Assembly: GCA_023078555.1 (NCBI GenBank) | Contig: CM041202.1 | Span: 496,001 to 560,000 of the forward strand | Source: Ulva prolifera | Taxonomy: Eukaryota; Chlorophyta; Ulvophyceae; Ulvales; Ulvaceae | Reading direction: 5' to 3' | DNA: 64,000 nt | Shown here: positions 1-14,335 of the stretch, one piece after another | Numbering within the stretch: the first letter of the stretch is position 1 | Layout of the letters: each line of letters begins with the position of its first letter | Made by a program: the position numbers and the translations under genes | Notes under the pieces: model-generated | The model's database searches: none | Told to the model about the DNA's origin: nothing | Seen by the model: only the letters and a program-made list of their open reading frames with translations

Positions 1-2026
<2,026 letters not shown>

Positions 2027-2090
2027 AACCTCTGCCGCCATCTCTATCAACCTAGCTGTAGGGAAGTCTCATGATAGGATGTGTATGTAT

Positions 2091-2150
2091 GCATGATTAC
2101 ATATAGCCGTATCCATTTGGACATTGACAACTCCGAAATCCGGGACATGT
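2091..2150. repeat. Diverged fragment of the 18.8-kb SINE
   Basis: The stretch AGCCGTATCC-TTTGGACATTG-CAACTCCGA resembles 18876-18910 and, over its first half, 56053-56076. It lacks the tRNA-like head. The similarity covers about 50 bp with several mismatches. The remaining bases to 2364 show nothing recognisable and form the 3' flank of the minus-strand BTB-LRR gene. Confidence 0.6.
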
Positions 2151-2364
2151 GTCGACATGGTACAAGAGAGCCTGATGTGAAAAATGTTGGAAGCAACTCC
2201 AGAGATGGCTGCATGAACCACCCAGTCTTGCGAATTCGGCATCACATGGCAAGCAGCAGCGACCCGCAGGCATCAATACGTGGACTGGCTAATATCAGCC
2301 TTGGTGGCTGAGCTACCCTCATTAATCAGGGAAACACATGATCACTCTGTAAACCTCCCCAGCG

Positions 2365-5300
2365 TCAGATGCACAAGTCGCGCAGCTCGTGCAGCGCACT
2401 CAAGTGTTTCTTGAGGCGTACCAGATCGCTAGCACTCAATTCCGAACCTGACATATCCAAGTGTCTCAAGCCAGATCCATTCTCCCGCAGCCGACCTGCG
2501 GCCTCGAGCGAGGCGATGATAGCATGCGCCCCGACAACAGAACACTTGTTGAACCCCACATCTAATCGGGTCAGGGCTGCCAAGCTCTGCAGCCCTCCAG
2601 CCACAACAACCATTCCCGAGTCTCCAATCTTATTTCCACGCAGGTTCAGTGACTGTAGGTGATGCGACTTGCCAAGCGCATACGCTAGGTGCCTTACCGA
2701 ACCCGCATCTAGGCGAGAACATGCACTGTCCAGGTTAAGGGTACGCAGGCCATGGAGCAAGCAGCCGAAGGCAGCATGCGCTGACACAATGCGAGGCCAA
2801 CCACAAGCATTCCTAGCTGAGTCCAGGTGCTGCAAAGCTGGCATGCCACCATCGAGACGAGCGCTGACCACTGCCGCTCCCCCCCACTCAGTGTCTCGCA
2901 CATCCACAGCGACAAGGCAGCAAAGTGAGCGGAACGCGCTCGCAAAGAGACCCAACGCCTGTTGGTGAATGTGACAGCCTTGCAGACTGAGCTTCGTTAG
3001 CCCCGTGCAGCGTGACAGCCTGAGATGGTTCAGCGATGGCGTGTCCATGTGGCCGATGCCGCCTTGGGTCTTTGTGAAGCAGCGCTCCAATGTGACGGTC
3101 GAGAGCTTTGTTGTAGTCGCTGTCAACGCGACCACAAGTTGCCGGAAGCATTGTGTCATGACGCCGGGCGACGCCGCGCCACTGTTACGGCGCTTCACAC
3201 ACGGCACCAACTCCGCGTGAAAACACTCCAAGTTGCACAGACCGGCCATCATCGCTCCCAGAGATGGTGTGCTGATGCACTCGACGATGCCGGCACACAC
3301 GTACAAGTGCGTCAGTGAGGGCAACTGCTGCACGGCAGCGCACCACTTCAATGGACAGGACAGTGTCAGGTTCAAAGATAGCCGGGTCAGTTTGAACGAG
3401 GTCTTCAGTGGCACCACCAGGCCTTCATCGCGTGGTGGCTGGCCGCTGCGTGGCCGCTTGCACTGCGACGATTCACGGCAAAAGCCATGAGCGGATTCAT
3501 TGATGAGAATTTGCGAATGTGCAGCGTTCTGAGAGCTGCATCGACGCAAGGATGTGGAGGCCTTCTGTTGCGGCCTCAAAACTGATCTGCTGCGTAAACG
3601 ATTGGCCCACACATCTGTCTGTGGACACTGTTCCAACTGCACGGAGAAGACCGGGACGCTCGTGGTGGGGAAGTAATGGAATTTTGTAGGCAGGCTCTCT
3701 GCTACGGGTTGCCAGATCAGCGCAGAACATCCATCCGCATAAGCACTTGCTGCTGCGAGCATGGAAATCAACATCGAGGCATGGGCGTGCCTCGAGTCAT
3801 CCAGTGCAGGGTGGACGGGTAGCGGTGGTATGATAAGTGAGCCTTCTGTGGCCAAGGTGGGGCACAGTGCGTACAAAACTACCGGGTGACAGGAGTGTGG
3901 GAGCAGCAGGAAAAAGTATAGGAGGATGGTGGTGGCGTTTTGGTCGTCACGGCTGAGACAACTCGAGTCCGTTGATTCCACATCTGCCTTTGCCCTGAAT
4001 GGCATTAATATAGAGAGCAACGACTGCGTCGGTAGCCATCGCACAAACTGCATACTGAAAAAGATGGGGTCAAACAACTGGTGACTGAGGAAAGGTGCCC
4101 TAACAAGCCGCAAAGGTGGGGATGGCTGCATGCTCACATGTGCCCATCACCGCAGCGATTGTAGGCATACCCTGCAAGCTCTCTCCTGCTGTGATCGACT
4201 GGGAGCCTGCTCCTTCCAACTTGTGAAGGCCATATTGCCAAGATCGACTGGCACAAGGATTTCGGTTATGATTTTAAGAATTTTCTCTTCAATTTCGGAG
4301 TCGTGAAGGAAATGTGCAGCCTGCATGTGGCACACGATTTTATAGTAGATAGTTGGCAAGAATTCGAATTTTGGGACTTAGGGCGCATCATTTTGAAAAA
4401 TCGCAGTCAGCAGATATGGCTCCAAGCAAATGTGAGCAAGTCTGACGAAGTCAAAGCAGTGTGATTTTGCTCTCATCGTGCTCTCCAGATCGAGCAGAGC
4501 CGACCCACAGAGCCCTCAAAGCAACGTGGCAATGAGAAGCACGTCACAGTAGTTGAGCTGCAGCTATGGCCTCCATAATCAAATCATTATGCCCCTTTCA
4601 AACGGGGTTCCTGACAATGAAGGTGCACGTGACACAGAGTCAAGGTGCATGAATGGCACAACCGAAACACAGGGCAGCGACCATGAAGGAGGCATCAATG
4701 CGATCACTCTTTCAGCAGGTCCTAGGTGCCCAGCATGTGATGTACTGGCAAGCAAGCCTTCAGAGTCTGCTCTGCAGCCCAGCAAACTCAGCAGCGTCAA
4801 GGCGCAACACAGTACCCCGGATTTCGGAGGTGTCCACGTCCATTGGACATGGCCGGCTATAATCATGAATACATGAAACAGGTAGGGCTGTGGTCCGAAC
4901 TTTTGCCCGGCCTAGTACCATGCTGAGTGAACAGGTTTAGGAGTGACTTCCGAGCACCAGTAGCTTACCCGGCCTCTGTCCTTTGTAAGTACACACATAT
5001 AGAACACAGCGAATGCGCCAGACTCAACTTGAAGATTTGAGCGGACGGTAACAGGGTAAAAGATTTCACGAAAGTTTGAACCGCCGCAGTGTATCCTGGC
5101 ATGCGTAACAAGCGACCCTGAGCATGGCAGCCGAGGCGCCACAACAAGCACATTCACGTAAACAAATTTCAGACTCGTCAATGCGGAGTGCCGCACTTGT
5201 ATAGCCTTGCCGAGCTCGTCGTCGGTTCGCTGGGTCAACAGCTCCGCCTGCTGGAAGGTCCTCACACAGAGAAGCCATGACCTTACGCTCATTGAATCAA

Positions 5301-5685
5301 GCGGAAGCTGAATGACGTCACTGTGGCCTTGTTGCTGACAGATGTTGACGAGAAATGGGCTCCGTTCAACGGATTTGTTGGGCACCGGCAAGACCGCGTC
5401 ACAGGACAAGAAGAACGACTTACCAGCAGCATGCTGAAAGTAAACTGGGTCTTTCATGCTAAGCGAATCTGGTGGCGGTACAGCGTGTTCCCGTGCCGAT
5501 GTTGTGTTGGCGTGTGCACAGCTGAAAAGTCCAGACGTGCAAACCGGGTCGTTCCCAGAGACGTGTCCGATGATCTTCCAGTGGGTGAACGACGATCTCG
5601 TGAGCTTTGTGCTGTCGGCGATGAAGTGCCTAAAATAATCGAGCGGGAAGATTGCTGCAGGTATCCACGTGGCGATGGGTGTCAA
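2365..5685 (-). CDS. BTB/POZ-like domain protein with C-terminal leucine-rich repeats
   Basis: Modelled as three exons: 5685-5197, 4320-4171 and 4125-2365, all joined in phase 0, giving 799 residues. Donors are GTGCGG and GTATGC, and both acceptors are ATGCAG. Residues about 89-190 resemble the Skp1/BTB fold: a FFLSCD strand, VERSPFLVNIC, VIQLPLDSMSVRSWL and, across the first splice junction, KAIQ-AAHFLHDSEIEEKI, the usual A-A-x-F-L helix. The last exon carries ribonuclease-inhibitor-type LRRs over its C-terminal half (for example HHLQSLNLRGNKIGDSGM and ALTRLDVGFNKCSVVGAHAI) and ends in an LRR cap. BTB proteins commonly act as CUL3 substrate adaptors, and LRRs bind partners; such a role here is inference. 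No signal peptide or membrane segment is seen. The start at 5685 is the first ATG of the open frame, and an upstream exon is possible. Confidence 0.68.
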
Positions 5686-6752
5686 AAGGCCGAAACAGCA
5701 GTTCTCACGGCAGCAACTCTCCCGGCTGTACCCATGGCTGTTGCCTTGGGGCAGAATCTGTCGTACTAATCCCTGATTTCAGCATGCAGCGCGTACGTCC
5801 GTTTCACCATCTGGTTGGCCGGCAGCGCCCATGCACTGACGAGCAATCATGCTTATACTCACAACACAGTGTTGTTGTTCGGAAAGTGTTCATACTTGCA
5901 GAGCCTGTTCAAATCACCAGCAGCATTCAGACGTTCGCATGACACTGGCAAACGTTGCACGGCACTGCCCCGTTGGAAGGCCGCTGCTGCAGCTTACACC
6001 TCCGCGTGCTGAATTGCAGTGCATGACTCTTACACCACTGACGGTGGGCAGCGATAATGGATGCAACACATGCCCCGTACACATGCAGAGTGAGAGAGTT
6101 CTCAGAATGTGTGCGGACTAGTACATGTATGCTCGGGACCAGGGGTCGTTACAAGTGACAAAGCGTCGGTTTGAGATGCAATGCCGCCTGCACGCATCCA
6201 GATGTTGCGTTTGTGCAGTTGCATGTATCAAGTAGTTCAGACAGTCGGTCATCTGCGGTGACAGAAATTTTTTTCGGTAGGTGCCATTCGATAGGTGCCA
6301 TTGACGGCCGTACATGTGGTACATGACCCAGCGAATGCCACATTACCATGGCGGTGACATCAGCCTGCTGAACTCGACCACTCATGGCTTCCAGTGCGAT
6401 CGGGCAGAAGAAGCAATACAGGAACAGCCAGAATTTCAGAGCACGGCGGCAAAATTTTAAAAACGCAACAACCGTCCTTGTCCGTCGATACTCTGCATTG
6501 ATCTGCCTTGCTGCATGTGGAAGCTTCTCTGTGCAACCCGATCGAGACCACCCGTGCCGAAGCAGCACGTTGAGGGCAGCTCTGTCAGACCGTTCGGACA
6601 GTCGCCTGAAGTCGCGGTACGTAATTTAATCTCACAAATTTCTTGCGAGGTCGCATACCTATGTATGCTGTCGTTTTCCACACAATTCTGCATGCTGTTT
6701 TCAGATCTGCCCTCACGACAGGAGCACAGATGCAGGGACCTAACCACTCACT
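5686..6752. other. Spacer between the BTB-LRR gene and NDUFA1
   Basis: About 1.07 kb between a minus-strand and a plus-strand gene start, so it probably holds both promoters. Open frames on both strands (for example minus 6149-6568, plus 6515-6883) overlap and look like chance. No element, repeat or RNA gene was recognised. Confidence 0.4.
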
Positions 6753-6944
6753 ATGGCATGGTGGGAAGCTTGCGTGCCTATGGGCATCATTGCCGGCACA
6801 CTGTGTGCCATGGGCGGCATTATCTACGGCCTCGATCACTTGGAGACGGGGAAGCCGAAGCCGATGCGGCTAGACATGTTTGATCACTACTGCATGCAAA
6901 GAGACAAGCGCATAGAAAACTATCAGAAAGCGTCTGCGCAGTGA
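6753..6944 (+). CDS. NDUFA1: NADH dehydrogenase [ubiquinone] 1 alpha subcomplex subunit 1 (MWFE)
   Basis: A 63-residue single-exon protein. It is the small accessory subunit of mitochondrial complex I that is anchored in the inner membrane by one helix and is needed for assembly of the membrane arm in other eukaryotes. The sequence opens MAWWEACVPMGIIAGTLC, matching the plant-type pattern of a tryptophan-rich start followed by P-x-G-I-I-A-G in the membrane helix (about residues 8-27). The C-terminal half is polar, with a GKPKP-x-R-x-DMFD segment and R-D-K-R near the end, as in plant homologs of about 65 residues. Length and architecture both fit. Short frames around it are shadows. The call rests on family resemblance recognised by eye. 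Confidence 0.85.
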   Translation: MAWWEACVPMGIIAGTLCAMGGIIYGLDHLETGKPKPMRLDMFDHYCMQRDKRIENYQKASAQ

Positions 6945-8205
6945 TGCCCTGCAGTTGCTGGAGCAGGTCTTGCAAACCGGTTTCACTGCTCTTCCACCAG
7001 GATGGCCCCCATCTGAAGCGCATAAGCGGCATGTCGAATGATCTGCTGAGGCGTTCCAACTCTTCAGCTTCAGTAACTATCTTGAGGTGTTGGTTGGTGA
7101 TGGCTTTGATGGTGTCCAAGCTTCTGCCCGGGCACATGAGCGTGCCAGGCACAGACCTCCTAGTTCTCTTGAAGCACAGTGGAAGTAGCCTTTGTAATGC
7201 TGGCTTCCTTAATTCTGTCAGCCGTAGATGTCATGTCAGTGAGTTAACGGTGGACCTTTTCAGGCGTTGAACACTTGTCACTGGGATCCGTCTCAACATG
7301 CTGATTCATCTTTGAAGTCGAAAAATGCAACCACATGCAAGAGGCCTGAGAATGAGCGATTACAGTGCAACTATTATCGGCAGTCCTGGTCTGTGCTACG
7401 CCCATCTTGTCAGTGCAGCACTTGCAGTGACATCGCGGCAATCCTTGTTGCCCACTTCAACAAGCAGACATGTTTGTGATCTTCGTTCCCACCAAAGATA
7501 CAGCGTTGTCTTGACATGATTCGCTCATGCAACTCTACACTTCGCCAGGATGTGCACCGGGACGCTACTTGGCCAAGCTTGGCGATGTGCGGGCAATGGC
7601 GCTGTGGCCGCGCGAAGGTACTAAGTAGCAGTTGTCGCTAAACCGGATTCTCGTTGCGCCTCGAATCGCCTGCCTGGTACACGAGCCTCAACTCGAATAT
7701 CTCACCACCCAATCAACTGCGTCGTTAGCCCTCCCATGGCCCACCGCTTGTCGCAACTCTTCCAGGCAAGCAGGCCTTGCAGGCATCCCGTGAAAGATCA
7801 GTAGGACCCTTGAAACTTCGCACAGGTATTTTGTATATTCTCCCGAGAGTCTGAACGGGCAAGGGAGTGGTAGGGTCTTTAGCCAGACACGCGCGCTTGA
7901 TCGTTCGCAAGGTGTTATCGCTGTTGGCATCTCCCCGGGGGCCCACCCCACCGCCTCATGAACACCACTTTCCGATGAACTGAGCATGTGCGTGCTATAT
8001 ATCAACTATTCTTGCGCCCCCGATGCTGGACCGTGTCCCCTGCGCGACATACGAGTTGCACCATCCCGCGATAGCAGATCGTCATCATGCCCCAATCATG
8101 GCCAAATTGTAGCATATTTGCTTACTTGTGTCTACTGCAGGGGCCTTTTTCAACCGGCGCGTCGAAGGCGAATGTGAAAGGCCTTCAGGTCCCGGGCACG
8201 AAGCC
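6945..8205. other. Spacer between NDUFA1 and the GT31 gene
   Basis: No gene recognised. A minus-strand frame ending at 7688 (about 7690-7860, with LRQAVGHGRANDAVDWVVRY) has protein-like composition and could be an exon, but no flanking exon or family was found. The last few hundred bases probably include the promoter and 5' leader of the GT31 gene. Confidence 0.35.
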
Positions 8206-11200
8206 ATGATGAAGGGCACCAGAGGCAGATACCGCAAGGTCAAGGCCTGGTTGCATCATTCCAAGTGGCATCGTACAGCTATTGTTTGTGGGACTGCCTT
8301 GCTGGCATACTGCATAGGGCTCTTCTTTGGCAGTTCAGCCGGAGATTCCACTCCTCCGAGCGATCCAAGCCTGGGGCCCAGGTCCGACTTTGACGCAGAC
8401 ACATCACATCACTCGAACCTGGTCATGCAATGTGGTCTCTGTGGGCTGTACAGGAGGGTCGTCCATGTGTCCACAGTTCAACACTGCAGCCGTCCATGTT
8501 CCGCCAAATCACCCGTTGCCTTTACCTCTATCTTCGCTGTGCTGCAGGCTAGACACAGTCGATCCGCTCGGCGGCCTCTCCATCAGTGACAGCTTCGTGC
8601 CACAGCAGGCGGCGCCAGGCCCAACATGGGCACCTGCAGATGCTGAAGAAGGCGGAGTCCGATTATTCATCGGCATCATGGTCTGCCACCCATCCTCACA
8701 CGATCCACTCACCACGGCGCCCACCGAGCTCACACCAGCACACACCCAAGCATTCTCCCATTCCCCTGCCCACATGCAAGCACCTGCTGCCTCCTGCCAC
8801 ACGCCTGTGCACAGCAAGCCCTTCTGTTGCACCCACACCCTCCACGGGCCTCACACACCGCTGACCTCGATCGCGCCATGGTGCAGAGCAAGCCTTGGGG
8901 GTGGGGCGGCGATGCGCCGCTGAAGCGCAAGGCCATCCGGGAGACGTGGCTGCCGCGGGCCAAGGCGCAGCCGGGCGTGGAGGCCCGGTTCGTGGTCGGG
9001 ACCGCGGGGGAGGCCCGGGTGCAAGAGTCCTTCCTGAAGCAAGTCGACAACTACCCCGACGAGTTCATGCTGGTGCCAATGGAGGTGCCCCCCCCCCCTC
9101 CCATGCCCTCGACCGCTGCTGCTGGTCGAGCTGTGCAGAGGCGCGGCGCTGCGCTGCCGCGTTGCGTCTTTTTGTTGCTCTGCTGCTCACATTTCCTGAT
9201 CATACTACAATCGAGCAGCATAACACAGAATATCTTATACTTTTAGTCAAAAACGACAGAATCGTGATGCTGCGGGCTGCCGATGATGCCAGTGCATGCT
9301 GTGGCCGCCCAGGGAGGCGGACGTGCCTTCACAATCACCAGTCTGCATCGCAACAGGGCAGTGCATAGCCGCCCTTCACAGCACGCCCCGCCCTCCCCCT
9401 CCCCGCAGCACAGCACACGCATGCCACAGTTCCCAGTTGCCCTTGCGAGTTCCCGGTGCCTGTCGATCTGTCGAAAGCCTGTCGACCTGTTGAAAGCACA
9501 GGGGCGGCGCTGCTCGGAAGAGGCACATGTCTCGAGTGACTGAGGCACCCTTGCCACTGCGCAGTGCATAGCCGCCCTTCTCAGTACGCATGCCCGGGCT
9601 CTCTGCTTTCAAGTGCCCTCACCCTTCCTCCCATCAGTTCTGCACATCACATCACTTGACCGTGAGCGCAGGGGTGTCACAGTGTGAGTCACAGTGCGAG
9701 GGTGAGTGTGATGACAGCGTGAGTGTGATCACAGTGTGAGTGTGATCACAGTGTGAGTGTGATCACAGGGTGAGTGTGATCACAATGTGAGGGCAGTGGG
9801 ACACCTGTTCACCACAGTGTCAGAGCATATGGGCTGTGGTCCTGCTGTCTGGTCTGGGCTGCATGTGAGGAACATTAACCGAACCAGAACCAGTAACTGG
9901 TCAGCATGCATGATCATGAGCAGTGAGTTCGTTCATGCCCAAACATTGCTCCTACATAGCAATGTGGACCCATGGCATGCATGTATTTACAAGGGACAGA
10001 GGCTGGGCATGCAACCAGTTTACGGAAGCAACTCGCAAACCCACTCACTCATTCGTGGCTCTAGGCCGGGCACGATCTTGTACCACAGCCCTGCTGGTGA
10101 ATCCAGCCAAAGTTTGAAGGCCCGCACGGAGCACACAAGCATTCTCTTTGCACAACGCCGCACTCAACCCGCGCAAGGTGCAGAGCATCCGCGACAAGCA
10201 CACCAGCATGTATGTATGCATGTCAATGTGGTTCCTTTGCGGACAGTCAGACTCGTGGCGCTGACACAACCGTATAAACCATGTGACACCCACACACTGA
10301 GACGTGCCCATCCACCAACACCCACCCATCACAGACATATTTTTCCTGCACACTACGCCCCGCGATGGCGCAGGCTGATTGCCATGCCTTCGGGTGTGCA
10401 TGAAACATGTTGCAAACAATCAGCTGTCCCCGCCCTCGCCGCCATTTCTTGCACCCCTGTAAGGCACCTCCCACTGCGCTCCTCGTCGAACCAAAGCCAC
10501 CGAATATGTGCTGCAGACAGCCTGGCTCAGAACATATGAATGGCACATGCCCCCTGTCCATCACATGTCCCATGGAAACCATGGACAGACAGTTGTCTCC
10601 CAACAAGGACATCCCCTCTGTCCACTCCAGGCCCACTTGTCCATCTGTTTACATTCCCCCCCATCTAGCCTTCTTCATGTGCCCCCCCGCCCCCAATCCC
10701 GGGGGGAAATATCTCTTTTGTCCCCGTCAGGTGTCCCGATTCTGTGTCCCCGTTGTGTTTCCCCATGCCCCGTTCAAGTACCCCACCCTCCTGTGCCCTC
10801 TCGTGGCCCCCCCACCTTCACGCAACTCCCATGAGTGCTCCCTTGAGAGGGGGCGGCCGCAGCGCAGGAGTGCTCGACGTGCGGCGCGCGCAAGCTGGTC
10901 GCGATGCTCAAGGCCGCGACCGAGGAGTTTGCGCCGCGGTGGTTTCTGCGCGTTGAGGACAACGTGTACGTGTCGCCGAGCCACGCGCTCGCCGCGCTGC
11001 CGCAGTGGCGCGGGATGGCCGTCGAGTACGTCGGCTGCCTCGCCAGCCACCGCCACGTCGACTGGCGCACCCTCGACGGCCAGAAGGCACGCCCCGGCCT
11101 CTGCCCCCCTGTATCTCGTCGCGCGTGCGCTGTCATGGGGCACGGTCCTTTGATCCTCCGGCAACATGCCGGGTGCATGTGCATATGGCGGCAGTACCAT

Positions 11201-12182
11201 GTCATTCTGACGGGGGTGCAGTGTTGAAGCCTACACAGTACACGTAGGCTCTGTGAACCCTTCGCATGGCCGGCAGAATCACCCGGCGTAGCAGAGTTTT
11301 TCTTAGCCATGCATGGCGGATCCAGCATCGCCATCGGCTGCCCTCTCCGCCTCATCAGCCGCGAGGGCGCGGGATTGCCGGCCGGGTCACGTCAGCTTGT
11401 CTGTGGAGCTGATGGCACGCTTTTCTGTCGTGCTCCGGGAGTGGGTGCCAATCCGATCATGCTGTGCGTGCTGTGCCGTGGCGTACCGCTCGTCATTCGC
11501 GTGCTGTGCTGTGACGCGCCGCGAGTGCTGTGCAGGTCGTGCAGAGCGCGGACCGCGACATGATTTCGTGGCAGTACCCTGCGCATGCGCGGCGCTCCGC
11601 GTACGCGCTCTCCGCCGCCGCTGTCGATGCCGTCATCATGCCCAACATCGGCACCCTGCGCCACCTCTGGGACGAAGGTACGGCGTTGCTGCTGCCCCCG
11701 TGCACTGATCCTTGCCACCTGTCCTCTTGCTGCCTGCTGCACCTGTGCTGGCGCCGTATGCACATACATCCGGTGTCACCGCAGTGTCTGTGCAATTCAC
11801 TTGAGCTGAGTGCCTGGCCCTCGCTGCTGATCGTGCGCCAAGTGCTCCGTCTGCCGAGTTCTCCGCCCTCAGACTGCTGCCTGGGATAGGGCTCGTGCCG
11901 ACAAGCCGACACCGGGCGCCGTGGGGTGCAGAGACGACCGTCGCGGTGTGGATGCTCGCGTTCAAGGTCAACTTCTGGGACGACCTGCGGCTGTGCACGC
12001 CGGTGTGCAGCGGAGCGGCGATCGCCGTCACCAACACCGCCTGCGACGGCCTCTGCGTGCCCGTCGACGACATGCACTTCAACGAGCGCGACCCCCGCTG
12101 CCACGAGCAGCCCCCCGCCGCGCTGCCCTACCTCAACTCCTTCCACGAGAACCGCGTCTTCCACACGATGCGCGTGCTGTGA
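8206..12182 (+). CDS. Beta-1,3-galactosyltransferase-like glycosyltransferase, family GT31
   Basis: Six exons: 8206-8381, 8548-8680, 8887-9084, 10868-11086, 11536-11677 and 11932-12182, giving 372 residues. The N-terminus is cytosolic and basic, followed by one membrane anchor (about residues 25-45, AIVCGTALLAYCIGLFFG), the type II topology of Golgi glycosyltransferases. GT31 landmarks appear in order: KRKAIRETWLP, then RFVVG, then RWFLRVEDNVYV (site of the metal-binding DxD, here EDN), then YP-x-H-x-R-x-S-A-Y-ALS, then WDEETTVAVWM in place of the usual EDV-x-x-G-x-W. The family transfers galactose or GlcNAc from UDP-sugar to glycoproteins; the acceptor is unknown. Phases agree at every junction. 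Intron 3 is 1.8 kb and contains a tandem repeat; intron 4 needs a GC donor (AAG|GCACGC). The altered DxD may affect metal use. Confidence 0.83.
9682..9793. repeat. 17-bp tandem repeat in intron 3 of the GT31 gene
   Basis: Units of the form GTGTGAGTGTGATCACA, four near-identical in a row (about 9717-9784), flanked by diverged partial units. It is intronic and should be length-polymorphic. The rest of this 1.8-kb intron shows only chance open frames, including a 250-codon one at 9787-10539 without family resemblance. Confidence 0.9.
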
Positions 12183-14335
12183 CGTGCTGGGCATGCTGCG
12201 GGGGCCAGATGCATCCCTCTACGCGCTGACCTGGGTGCCGGGGTGTCAGTATGGTGGGGTGGAGCGCCTGCGTCAACCGGATGGCTGATTGGATTGTTAA
12301 CTTATTAGCAGCTCAGACATCCATTGCTGTGTTGCAATGCTGGGGGGGGGGGGGGGGTCCTGTTTGGGCACGCCATCACATCATCACCTCAATGTGCACA
12401 TATGCATGCATGCATATATCTGCTGGAGAGGGCTGGTCTTTGACCGTGACCGGAGCACGTAGACATTGCAAAAAATTGCATCCCGGCCCGTAGTGCCATT
12501 GACGATAACCGCGTTACGCCCCTCGTGACGTACAAGGCGTGATCACCCTGCTGCTGGCTGACGGCATGCTGAGTGGCCACAGGTGCATCGATTTTTGGGC
12601 GCATAAATCACATGTATATTGCGATGATGCAACAGCCAACGTAAACAGAAGACCGTGGCTGTGAGTTCAGATGATCGTGATGTTTAATGAACGACTGCAT
12701 CTACGTAGCGTACAGAAACGGATTTATACAAATGACGTACAGATCGATCTTCTGCAAGCAATAGAGATTACGTACACGTATTGAAAGACGGATCCGGAAG
12801 CTCCAGCATACGGGATATATAGAGTTACAACCTGGTGCGTGTCTCACTGTCGATGTATAGAATCTCTTCTACGAGCGCTGTTGTGCCTCTGCAAAGCTGC
12901 TTCACCTGGTCATCGCGCCACGCAGCCAGCCCGGCTCGGTCACTCCCCCCGCCCGCGGGCGAGCCGTACGTATACTGACAGTATAATACTGTACGACCTC
13001 TCGAGACTCCCAACTATCTCGAGACGAGCCGAAAAGAGCCAGCGCTTCGCTGTATATTTTATCTGACAACAAAGACAGCCAATGGCCGCAGGACGTCGAG
13101 AAACTGATCGCCTCTGTGGTTTATCAGCTTGTGTCGTGCGTGGCTGCACTACACGTAGCATGCATGTCGCGTTGCCTAACCATTGCGGCCACTCAGCTAT
13201 GTACTGACGGTCGCGCTCGCTATAGCCTGTCATGCAACACGTTCATCACCACCCCGCCCTTCGGAAAAACACCAACAACGTTACGCAGACGCCAGTGTCA
13301 ACCAGGCCCGCGGTCGGATCGTGTTTACGCCGATGGGTATTCACGAATCGCGCTTGACCATCTCAGGCAACGCTTCATGTGGTAGTTAAGTATATTTTTG
13401 CTTCTTGTATTAAGCTCTCTGCACAGAGCACTTTTGACGACCTCTGGTCACAGGCTCAGCGTCACATAAGGTAGCCACATGCTCGAAAGCGGCGTCACCG
13501 CTGGAATCCCGTAACGTACACAAATGAGACTTCAAAGTTTGTTGATCTGCGTCCAGTGCAGGCGGATAGGCTGTGGGATTCAGGCGCATCTCAGTTTCGC
13601 CGGTCACGTACATCGTAGAAGTGGCGTCATCCGGGTTCTTGCCGGCTGCCAGATGGCTCAGCACACCTGATAAGCTTGTCCGCTAAGAGACGGAGCTGTG
13701 GCGCCCCCAGTGGTACCGGGAAGGGCAAGCTGCTGTGCCATGGCAGCTAACACATCATCCCACGAGTGCCCGATTCTTTCAGCTTTCCCATCGCTGGTTC
13801 ATGTGTCTGTGACTGTTTGTCTCAGCTGGTCATCGCACGCTGTGGGACGTATGTCAGAGAAAGCGTAACGTCTGTGTCATCTAGATGATAGAGATATAGA
13901 TCTGCCTGGTAGCTCTCATTCGCGCATGACCCCTCAGCAGTCTCGTTAGGCCTCACGCTCACGCTCATAATTGCATGCTGCCTCACAGTGCAAATGGTGT
14001 ATGTACGCGTGACTGCTCGCTGCATGCGCTAGCCGTGCACAGCCGGCCGTGTCGCAATCCCCAGCATGGCGAATCGTAGACGCCGAGCCTGTAGCAAGCG
14101 TTCCTGTTGTGACACATATATTAAGGTTGATGGTGGAAACGGCGTCCACGACAGCCTGCCAAGTCCAGCCATCACAAGTTATTCGAGCTACACACACCGA
14201 GCCGATACTCCTAATTTCGAGAGGTAGCTGTCTTTTGATCCGATTCCCGCAATGAAAGCTCTCACTAACCTTCGATTGACAATTGTTGCTGACAAGCAGG
14301 CATTCAATCAGCTGCAAGGGACTGTCAGGACATCA
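12183..14335. other. Spacer between GT31 and the first pseudokinase
   Basis: Contains a G16 tract (12342-12357), a GCATGCATGCAT run near 12400 and the candidate minus-strand exons listed separately. The region 14050-14335 may include the 5' leader of pseudokinase copy 1. A minus-strand frame there (13946-14317) could extend the candidate gene upstream. No repeats or RNA genes were recognised. Confidence 0.4.
12829..14025 (-). CDS. Possible unrecognised minus-strand gene (three candidate exons)
   Basis: Three minus-strand frames have protein-like composition and no better alternative on plus. The first, within 13822-13970, starts MSVSVRPNETAEGSCANESY and is acidic and polar. The second, about 13660-13470, contains LSHLAAGKNPDDATSTMYV and runs on into FEHVATL, behind a TATCAG acceptor. 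The third, about 12950-12829, contains AAWRDDQVKQLCRGTTALVE and ends at a stop at 12829-12831. I do not recognise the protein. Donor and acceptor choices were not resolved, so the span is only an envelope. It would converge on the GT31 gene. It may instead be chance open sequence. Confidence 0.28.

Noticed and set aside
9682-9793. CRISPR-like array
   Set aside because: The 17-bp units are contiguous with no unique spacers, the host is a eukaryote and the repeat is intronic.
9787-10539. 250-codon plus-strand frame
   Set aside because: Lies inside intron 3 of the GT31 gene, has no family resemblance and the composition of translated repeat and spacer; the flanking exons join in phase without it.
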